Assembly (NCBI GenBank): GCA_937900135.1
Contig: CALCDJ010000043.1
Span: 1 to 28,825, forward strand
DNA length: 28,825 nt
Direction of reading: 5' to 3'
From: an uncultured Blautia sp.
Lineage (GTDB): Bacteria; Bacillota; Clostridia; Lachnospirales; Lachnospiraceae
Below, piece by piece: positions 8,502 to 13,924 of the stretch (position 1 is its first letter; every line of letters starts with the position of its first letter). The translations under genes and the position numbers were made by a program. The notes below the pieces were generated by a model, which made no database searches, was not told where the DNA came from, and was given only the letters and a program-made list of their open reading frames with translations.

Positions 8502-9200
8502 TTACTCTACCGTAACTCTGGTACCGGAGAATTTTCCGTGAACAGCATCCACAATACTGTTTTCGCCCTCCAGGCCAAATACCAGCATCGGCATCTTCTG
8601 TTCCATACACATGATAGAAGCTGTAAGATCCATAGCAGCCAGTTTCTTGGCTACCACTTCTTCGATACTGATTTCATCATATTTAACTGCATCTGGATTT
8701 GTCTTAGGATCACTGTCATAAATGCCATCCACTGCCTTCGCCAGGAGAATGGCCTCTGCCTCAATCTCCACTGCACGAAGTACAGTTGCGGTATCGGTGG
8801 AAAAATACGGATGACCGGTTCCACCTGCAAAGAATACCACCTTGCCCTTGGCAAAAGCTTCCTCTGCCTCATCCTTGGAATACAGCTTCGTAAACGCGCC
8901 GCATACAAATGGAGTGAAAATTTCTGTCTGAAGGCTCAGATATCTGCAGATATCTGATACATAAATACAGTTCATAACCGTTGCCAGCATACCGATCTGG
9001 TCTGCCTTACAGCGGTCGATGGTTTCACTGGTACGTCCTCTCCAGTAATTACCGCCGCCGATCACAATTCCGATTTCCATTCCTTCTTCCGCCATTGTGC
9101 GGATCTGTTTCGCAACCTGGATTACAGTTGCCTCATCAAAACCTGTTTTTTTCTCTCCTGCCAGCGCTTCTCCGCTCAGCTTCAATAACACTCGCTTCAT
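8502..9200 (-). CDS. pyrH: UMP kinase
   Basis: 232 aa, bacterial hexameric amino-acid-kinase-fold enzyme that phosphorylates UMP to UDP with ATP in pyrimidine nucleotide synthesis. Seen: KLSGEALAG at the start, IGIVIGGGNYWRGR, the MLATVMN helix, GGTGHPYFSTDTA and the nucleotide loop LLAKAVDGIYDSDPK. It precedes frr as in most bacteria. The usual rpsB-tsf pair is not upstream; a lipoprotein gene is, 42 bp away and probably in the same transcript. Confidence 0.97.
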   Translation of the reverse strand: MKRVLLKLSGEALAGEKKTGFDEATVIQVAKQIRTMAEEGMEIGIVIGGGNYWRGRTSETIDRCKADQIGMLATVMNCIYVSDICRYLSLQTEIFTPFVCGAFTKLYSKDEAEEAFAKGKVVFFAGGTGHPYFSTDTATVLRAVEIEAEAILLAKAVDGIYDSDPKTNPDAVKYDEISIEEVVAKKLAAMDLTASIMCMEQKMPMLVFGLEGENSIVDAVHGKFSGTRVTVE

Positions 9201-9242
9201 GTTTTTACCCTGCCTTAGTTTTTTATTTTTCTGATATCCTCT

Positions 9243-10178
9243 TTACCATACTCCGGCTACGATCTCGTTGCCATTTTCATCCACTGTGGTGGATACAGTA
9301 AAGGTAGGATAATAGTGATATCCTGTCTTGCCGGTCTCCGGCTCGTCCTCATAATCCTGTCCTGTGGGATCGCCACAGTCTGCGATGAGTTCGCTTAAAG
9401 GCCTGCCAATATACTGTTCAGCCTGTGCCACCGGATCTGACGGTTCCTCCGGTTCTTCCGGTTCTACGGTAGGTTCCGGTGCCTGGGTGGGACTTGGTGT
9501 GGTCTGGGTTTCCCCGTTCTCATCCTTCTCCTGATCCTGTGTGGTGTCATCCTCGTCAGAAGAATCCTCCTCTTCCAGCAGGCCAAGGCGCTTCTTAACT
9601 GCGGAAAGTGTGGAAACTTCCTTCTTGCTTCCCGCAGACTTATAGGTCGCATATGGAATTCCATCCTCTCCGGTGCCATCCATACAGAGACTGATCTCCT
9701 GAATGGTCTTCAGCGGAATTTCACGGAAAAAGCATTCATTCCGTCCTTCTTCCACATAAGAGATCCGAATATCATAAAGGGAAACTTCCTTTCCATCCTC
9801 ATCCTTTAAGGACTTATCCAGATAATAGATGGCCTTGTCACCATTCTTCAGGACAAATCGTTCCTGAACAAGATCCTCGCCCCACTCGTCATCGTCATTG
9901 GATTCGTTGTTAGGACGGATATAGATGGCCGCCACCTCGCCGCCGGTCTTATTGGTAAATACCACCTTTGCGGCATCTGCAGTCTTCTCTCCCATGGTAT
10001 TGGAGATTTCTTCTTCCTTGCTCTGCTGCATATCTACCAGATCATCGCCTGCTGCTTCTGGTGTAGGGGTTACCGTCACGAAGGGGGCTTCCTTCTGTGC
10101 TTCCTTCTCCTTCCCACAACCGGCAGCCGCCAGACTCAAAGCAAGAACACCTGCAAGTATCACATATCTTTTCTTCAT
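9243..10178 (-). CDS. Lipoprotein of unknown function
   Basis: 311 aa. The signal peptide MKKRYVILAGVLALS ends in a lipobox SLAAAGC with C21 as the lipidated cysteine, so it should sit on the outer face of the membrane. Residues about 70-195 form a possible folded domain (AKVVFTNKTGGEVAAIYIRP onward). About 195-250 is a low-complexity linker rich in Asp/Glu, Pro and Thr. The last 60 residues (AEQYIGRPLSELIADCGDP onward) form a second small domain. I do not recognise either domain. It is first in the transcript that continues into pyrH and frr and has the near-consensus promoter at 10239-10266. Envelope location fits the downstream uppS-cdsA-rseP, but no role can be assigned. Confidence 0.85.
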   Translation of the reverse strand: MKKRYVILAGVLALSLAAAGCGKEKEAQKEAPFVTVTPTPEAAGDDLVDMQQSKEEEISNTMGEKTADAAKVVFTNKTGGEVAAIYIRPNNESNDDDEWGEDLVQERFVLKNGDKAIYYLDKSLKDEDGKEVSLYDIRISYVEEGRNECFFREIPLKTIQEISLCMDGTGEDGIPYATYKSAGSKKEVSTLSAVKKRLGLLEEEDSSDEDDTTQDQEKDENGETQTTPSPTQAPEPTVEPEEPEEPSDPVAQAEQYIGRPLSELIADCGDPTGQDYEDEPETGKTGYHYYPTFTVSTTVDENGNEIVAGVW

Positions 10179-10238
10179 TTATATTCCTCCCAACAAATGG
10201 AATCGTTCTTCTTCTCTGTTCCTTTTTTCTATATTCCC

Positions 10239-10266
10239 ATTATACAGAGTATCCCATTCTTGTCAA
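10239..10266 (-). promoter_or_regulatory. Consensus sigma-A promoter of the lipoprotein-pyrH-rseP cluster
   Basis: On the minus strand both boxes are perfect: TTGACA (10261-10266) and TATAAT (10239-10244), with a 16-bp spacer. The leader to the lipoprotein start is about 55 nt. It is the only strong promoter I see for the long cluster down to rseP. Confidence 0.85.
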
Positions 10267-10298
10267 CTGACAGCCAGGAGATTTCATACAAATTTTAG

Positions 10299-10329
10299 AG
10301 TTTCTGATACAATTCACACAGCAGAAACT
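10299..10329 (-). terminator. Weak hairpin after the response regulator pseudogene
   Basis: AGTTTCTG (10299-10306) pairs with CAGAAACT (10322-10329), with a 15-nt loop, just beyond the regulator stop. The tail on the minus strand (CTAAAATTT) is only partly U-rich, so termination is uncertain. Confidence 0.4.
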
Positions 10330-10333
10330 GCTT

Positions 10334-11075
10334 TCAGATTCTTGTATTCCGGAATTCATTGGCTGAAATTCCCTCCAGTTTCTTAAACACTCTGGAAAAG
10401 TGTGCCACATCTGTAAATCCCACCATTTCTGAGATATCTGCAATGCGGTAACAGGGATTCTTTAAAAGCTCCTCCGCATGACTGATCCGGATCTGATTGA
10501 GAAGCTCCGAAAAACTTTTTTCCTGATGACGGTTCAAAAGTTTACTGAGATGCCACTGGCTCACATACGTCTTTTCTGCCACCAGACCAAGGGTGATTTT
10601 CTCCTGGTAATGCTCTTCCATGTACTGCAGCGCGTTTTTTACAATGAAACTGCCTGCCAGTTTTTCCTCCTCCAGCATCTCCTTGGAATTCTCCCGGGAA
10701 ATCCCCTCTGCCATGGCTTCCACCGCCTCTTCAATCTCATCCATGTTGGAGGGTTTCAGAAGAAAGCGGGAAACTCCCAGGCGAATCGCCTCCTGACAAT
10801 AATCAAAATTCCGGTAACCGGTAAGGATACTGATCTTCATATTGGGGAATTCTGTCTTTAAAGCAGCGATCATCTTCAGACCATCCAGACCCAGGCATAG
10901 CAATGTCTGAAAAAATCATATCCGGTCTGATCTTCCGGATCACTTCCAGACCTTCCCGTCCATTGCCCGCTGTTCCCGCCACTGCGCAATGATTTTTTTC
11001 CCATGGCACAAGTTTAGAGATTCCTTCTACGATAATAGGTTCATCGTCGATAATTACTACTTTATGCATACACAA
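10334..11075 (-). pseudogene. YesN-type response regulator with AraC domain, frameshifted
   Basis: Two overlapping frames make one protein of about 247 aa. The first (from 11075) gives the receiver start MCMHKVVIIDDEPIIVEGIS and continues to the phospho-acceptor in FSDIAMPG. The second gives LDGLKMIAALKTEFPNMKIS, the rest of the receiver, and a C-terminal AraC/XylS double helix-turn-helix (ISEMVGFTDVAHFSRVFK). One extra G in the GGG run (CCC on the plus strand at 10890-10892) breaks the frame exactly between AMPG and LDGL. YesN regulators control sugar ABC transporters with a YesM kinase; none is present here. The damaged permeases next door suggest a true pseudogene, though a sequencing error in one base is possible. 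Confidence 0.85.
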
Positions 11076-11164
11076 TGCCTCCTGAATTCTTTTTTATTAT
11101 ACCTCTTTTTGTCCGAAAAAGAAAGAAAAAAAGGGATTTTCTCTAAAGATACTGACAACAGAAC

Positions 11165-11195
11165 ATAAGCATCCGCGTGCCTTACGGATGCTTAT
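11165..11195 (-). terminator. Hairpin after the permease remnant
   Basis: A perfect 11-bp inverted repeat (ATAAGCATCCG at 11165-11175 with 11185-11195) with a 9-nt loop lies 27 bp beyond the original permease stop (11222). The tail is only moderately U-rich. It probably ended the old transporter operon. Confidence 0.55.
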
Positions 11196-11221
11196 AAACT
11201 GTCTTTCTGAAATTATAGGAA

Positions 11222-11690
11222 TCACCCCTTTACCGCTCCTGCCGTCATTCCTTTGATGATGTATTTCTGAAGGAACACGTATACGATGATAACCGGAAGC
11301 ACCACCAATGAAACAGTGGCTGCCCTCCATATATGCCGCTTCCTCCAACTCGATAGGCAGGCTTTTAATATAACCGGTAAGTACCACAATCGCAAAGGAC
11401 AGATTTCCTGCGAGGAGTATTACCACAGCCGCCACAGTGCAGGATATGATCAGACTATTCCTGTAGGCTGTAAAAATGCCAAGACGATCAAAGGCCGTTC
11501 TGTAATTGGCTGTGGTAAACAATTCTCCCAATGGAAGAGAAAAGGAATCTACCATAATCTTGTCCTTTGCTTTAAAGGAGTTTATGATAACCCAGAAAAT
11601 CGGATAAATGGTGGTAAGGGCCCAGAAACTCAATACCGCATAGATCAAAACGGTACCCGGTGAAATTCGTTTTTTCTTTTTCTTATCCAT
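11222..11690 (-). pseudogene. MalG-type carbohydrate ABC permease, internally deleted
   Basis: Starts at ATG 11690 (MDKKKKKRISPG) with GGGG 6 nt upstream. The first ~100 residues are a normal N-terminus, including IYPIFWVIINSFK and YRNSLIISCTV. After LSFAI the sequence jumps directly to the EAA loop region, VLTGYIKSLPIELEEAAYMEG, so roughly 50-70 residues including membrane helices are missing (junction near 11390). A second junction near 11315 shifts frame; the original C-terminus LPVIIVYVFLQKYIIKGMTA then GAVKG is found in another frame ending at the TGA at 11222. About 154 of the usual 275-290 residues remain, so it cannot work as a permease. In the unshifted frame the reading continues as nonsense to 11097. 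Confidence 0.85.
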
Positions 11691-11700
11691 AGCAGTCCCC

Positions 11701-12087
11701 TTAATAATCCGCTTCTTTAAAAATCTTATTTGCCACCTTGGAGGTGACAATTCCAAGTACCACGATTACCACTGCTATGGCGCTTCCATAATCTACATTC
11801 TGAGTCTCCATGGTGTGATAATACATGTATGTACCAGTCAGGAACGTGCTTCCCTGGGGCATTCCCTTGGGAAACATTACCCACGGAAGGTCAAATACTT
11901 TCAAAGCGCCTGTTACTGCCAGAACCACACAGTATTCCGGAGAACCTGAGAACACATACCCGCCAGCTGTATGGTTGACCACAGCACACATCTTACGGAT
12001 TCCCAGGTAATTGGTCCAGGATACAGGAAGATCCACCCGGTCGATTACATATTCTTTTTTTTCATTGTCAAAATGCCCGTACTGCAT
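11701..12087 (-). pseudogene. Chimeric remnant: GH94 phosphorylase start fused to MalF-type permease end
   Basis: A 128-codon open frame with a strong AGGAGG site 6 nt before its ATG. Residues 1 to about 54 (MQYGHFDNEKKEYVI, WTNYLG, NHTAGGYVF) match the opening of GH94 cellobiose-phosphorylase-type enzymes, normally about 800 aa. From about residue 57 (VTGALKVFDLPWVMFPKG, then GSAIAVVIVVLGI and a final KEADY) it is the C-terminal third of a MalF/UgpA-type sugar permease. The in-frame junction lies near 11925. A deletion that removed most of the phosphorylase, whatever lay between, and the front of the permease explains this. It could still be expressed as a small membrane protein, but neither parent activity can remain. 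Confidence 0.8.
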
Positions 12088-12140
12088 AAAAAACCTCCTA
12101 TTCTCATTTCTTTCTTAAGAATGATTATAGGAGGTTTTTT
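12088..12140 (-). terminator. Hairpin overlapping promoter and ribosome site of the GH94 remnant
   Basis: A perfect 13-bp inverted repeat (12088-12100 with 12128-12140) ends in six U residues on the minus-strand RNA. It sits 63 bp after the cytidylate-kinase-like gene and is the likely terminator of that gene. The same bases also hold the AGGAGG site of the next frame (12094-12099) and a TATAAT box (12124-12129). The loop is long (27 nt) but can pair further (CATT with AATG). Confidence 0.65.
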
Positions 12141-12151
12141 CTGACAAAGGA

Positions 12152-12163
12152 ATGTCCTGACAT
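12152..12163. promoter_or_regulatory. Small palindrome, possible operator
   Basis: ATGTC-CT-GACAT is a 5+2+5 palindrome. CTGACA also appears twice (12141-12146 and 12157-12162), 16 bp apart. It lies just upstream of the TATAAT box that would drive the GH94 remnant, where a repressor or activator would bind. Short and seen once only. Confidence 0.3.
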
Positions 12164-12203
12164 GGCAAAAATTGTACCAGCTTGTGATGGTTGTCTGATT
12201 CTG

Positions 12204-12809
12204 TCATCTCTCCTTTGCAAGCGCTGCAAGAATCTCTGCACATCCTTCATACCCAAAGGTGGTGGTGTTCAGGCATATGTCGTAATTTTCCTTCTTTCCC
12301 CACTCCTGGCCTGTATGAAAATAATAATAATCTCTTCTGGATCGGTCCTTCTGAGCGATCAGTCCCGGGGCATCCTTCTGGGAAACCTGATCCACATTCA
12401 TGATCCGGTTGATTCGTTCTTCCATACTGGAAGCATAAATAAATACTCTTAGCAGTTCTTTTTCTTCTTTCAGTACCTGATCGGCGCACCGGCCCACCAA
12501 AATACAGGGTCCTTCCTCCACCAGACGCTTCATGGCTTCTGTCTGTGCCTGATACAGCTTATAAGGAAGCATCAGCCGATCCTGATTGCTGTATCCATCT
12601 GCGATCATAGCAATTCCAAAGAGAAAGCTGTTTCCCTTCTTCTCGTCATATTCTCTGAGAAGTGCCGGATCAATTCCATATTTTTCGCCTGCAATCAACA
12701 AAAGATTGCTGTCATAGTAAGGAATCCCCAGTTTTTCTGAAAGCAATTCTGCCACGCGTCTTCCGCCGCTTCCATACTGTCTGCTGATCGTAATCGTCTT
12801 CATATCCAT
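12204..12809 (-). CDS. Cytidylate kinase-like family protein
   Basis: 201 aa P-loop protein of the Cytidylate_kin_2 family (PF13189 type). Seen: N-terminal MKTITISRQYGSGGRRVAE with the nucleotide loop GSGGRR, then LLSEKLGIPYYDSNLL, GPCILVGRCADQVL and a lid-like VDQVSQKDAPGLIAQKDRSR region. It is related to but distinct from the housekeeping Cmk, and substrates of this family are mostly unknown; such proteins are common in Clostridia. ATG at 12809 is followed by another at 12803 (MKTITI), which may be the real start. It has its own strong promoter (12867-12895) and a probable terminator (12088-12140), so it is likely transcribed alone. Confidence 0.85.
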   Translation of the reverse strand: MDMKTITISRQYGSGGRRVAELLSEKLGIPYYDSNLLLIAGEKYGIDPALLREYDEKKGNSFLFGIAMIADGYSNQDRLMLPYKLYQAQTEAMKRLVEEGPCILVGRCADQVLKEEKELLRVFIYASSMEERINRIMNVDQVSQKDAPGLIAQKDRSRRDYYYFHTGQEWGKKENYDICLNTTTFGYEGCAEILAALAKER

Positions 12810-12866
12810 CGCCCCTTTCTTTCAGAGCCCTCTTACCGGCTCAATTCGCTCTTACTTTTCAACTCT

Positions 12867-12895
12867 ATTATATAAATTTTCAGAAGTTTTTGCAA
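12867..12895 (-). promoter_or_regulatory. Sigma-A promoter of the cytidylate kinase-like gene
   Basis: On the minus strand, TTGCAA (12890-12895) and a perfect TATAAT (12867-12872) are 17 bp apart. The leader is about 50 nt. Confidence 0.75.
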
Positions 12896-12935
12896 TAGAT
12901 ATGATGAATTTATACAATTTCAGATTTTCCTGCTG

Positions 12936-13424
12936 TCAAAATCCGCTTTGTACACGCTTTTTCCGCATTTCTCTGCGCAGCATTCCAGCTTCCTGTCTTC
13001 CCCGTTCTGCCTCAGTTTCTACCAGAAGACCTGGAATTTCCATGGGCTTTTCTGTCTCATCCATGGCTACCATCACAAGAAATGCCCGGTTTACGGAATA
13101 ACGCATACCATCGCATCGTTCTACATAGGTATCGATCTCCACTTCCATGGAAGTACGTCCCACACAGGTAACGTATCCCACCAGAACCAGAAGTTCTCCC
13201 TCATACGTGGGGTTTTTAAACTGAAGATTGTCAATGGCTGCTGTGGTCACTCTCTTGGTGCCTGCATGACGCATGGCTACCACTCCAGCCACCTCATCGA
13301 TCCACTGCATCAGGATTCCGCCAAACAGGCGCCCTCCGGAATTCAGATGCTGGCGCATGATCAAATGCACCTGCTCCGTACGGGAATCCTCTACCCGTTT
13401 CATTCTCCGTGTTTCTTGTTCCAT
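12936..13424 (-). CDS. Acyl-CoA thioesterase, hotdog fold (YciA/ACOT type)
   Basis: 162 aa single hotdog domain. Seen: HLIMRQHLNSGGRLFGGILM, the WIDEVAGVVAMRHAG helix with the catalytic acid, RVTTAAIDNLQFKNPTYEGE, and GRTSMEVEIDTYVE. Homologues hydrolyse acyl-CoA esters and work as hexamers; the preferred chain length cannot be told here. The C-terminal 30 residues are charged and variable. ATG with AAAGGGAAG just upstream. It follows smpB by 29 bp, probably in the same transcript; I see no terminator after it. Confidence 0.9.
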   Translation of the reverse strand: MEQETRRMKRVEDSRTEQVHLIMRQHLNSGGRLFGGILMQWIDEVAGVVAMRHAGTKRVTTAAIDNLQFKNPTYEGELLVLVGYVTCVGRTSMEVEIDTYVERCDGMRYSVNRAFLVMVAMDETEKPMEIPGLLVETEAERGRQEAGMLRREMRKKRVQSGF

Positions 13425-13453
13425 GTTCTTCCCTTTCTATGCATCCCTCTGCA

Positions 13454-13924
13454 TCAATACAGATTTTTCACCTTGAAATCCCGTTCTGCTTCTCTTCTCT
13501 GGTCCTTTTTGGCAATATCCTGGCGTTTGTCATACAGTTTCTTGCCTCGTGCCAGACCAATTTCCACCTTTACCAGACTGTCTTTAAAATACACCTTCAA
13601 AGGAACCAGGGTCAGTCCTTTTTCTTTCAGCTTCCCTTCGATCTTGTTGATCTCATACCTGTGAAGAAGCAGTTTCCTCACCCGAAGAGGATCCTTGTTG
13701 AAAATATTTCCCTTCTCGTAAGGACTGATATGCATCCCGTAAATGTATACTTCCCCTCGTTCTACACGGATAAATGATTCCTTGATGCTGCATTTTCCCA
13801 TGCGCAGGGACTTTACTTCTGTCCCTGCAAGAGAAATTCCTGCCTCGTAAGTATCTTCAATAAAATAATCATGAAATGCCTTTTTATTATTGGCAATCAG
13901 CTTCATGCCTGATTTTTTAGCCAT
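13454..13924 (-). CDS. smpB: SsrA-binding protein SmpB
   Basis: 156 aa from ATG 13924 (MAKKSGMKLIANNKKAFHDY). It binds tmRNA and brings it to stalled ribosomes. Seen: IEDTYEAGISLAGTEVKSLR, the FIRVERGEVYIYGMHISPYE beta segment, KLLLHRYEI, and the basic C-terminal tail GKKLYDKRQDIAKKD that reads the decoding centre. The open frame extends 15 codons upstream inside rnr, but all homologues begin at MAKK or nearby, and GGGAAGGG lies before that ATG. It overlaps the end of rnr by 8 bp. No tmRNA gene is visible nearby. Confidence 0.96.
   Translation of the reverse strand: MAKKSGMKLIANNKKAFHDYFIEDTYEAGISLAGTEVKSLRMGKCSIKESFIRVERGEVYIYGMHISPYEKGNIFNKDPLRVRKLLLHRYEINKIEGKLKEKGLTLVPLKVYFKDSLVKVEIGLARGKKLYDKRQDIAKKDQRREAERDFKVKNLY

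Noticed and set aside
11097..11221. C-terminal continuation of the MalG remnant to 11097
   Set aside because: This is nonsense reading after the second deletion; the true C-terminus is found in another frame ending at 11222.
10334..12140. Insertion sequence as the cause of the damaged sugar locus
   Set aside because: No transposase frame, terminal inverted repeats or target duplication are visible; simple deletions explain the junctions.
12900..13777. Plus-strand open frames opposite the thioesterase and smpB (up to 238 codons)
   Set aside because: They mirror well-supported minus-strand genes and show no domain, ribosome site or promoter.
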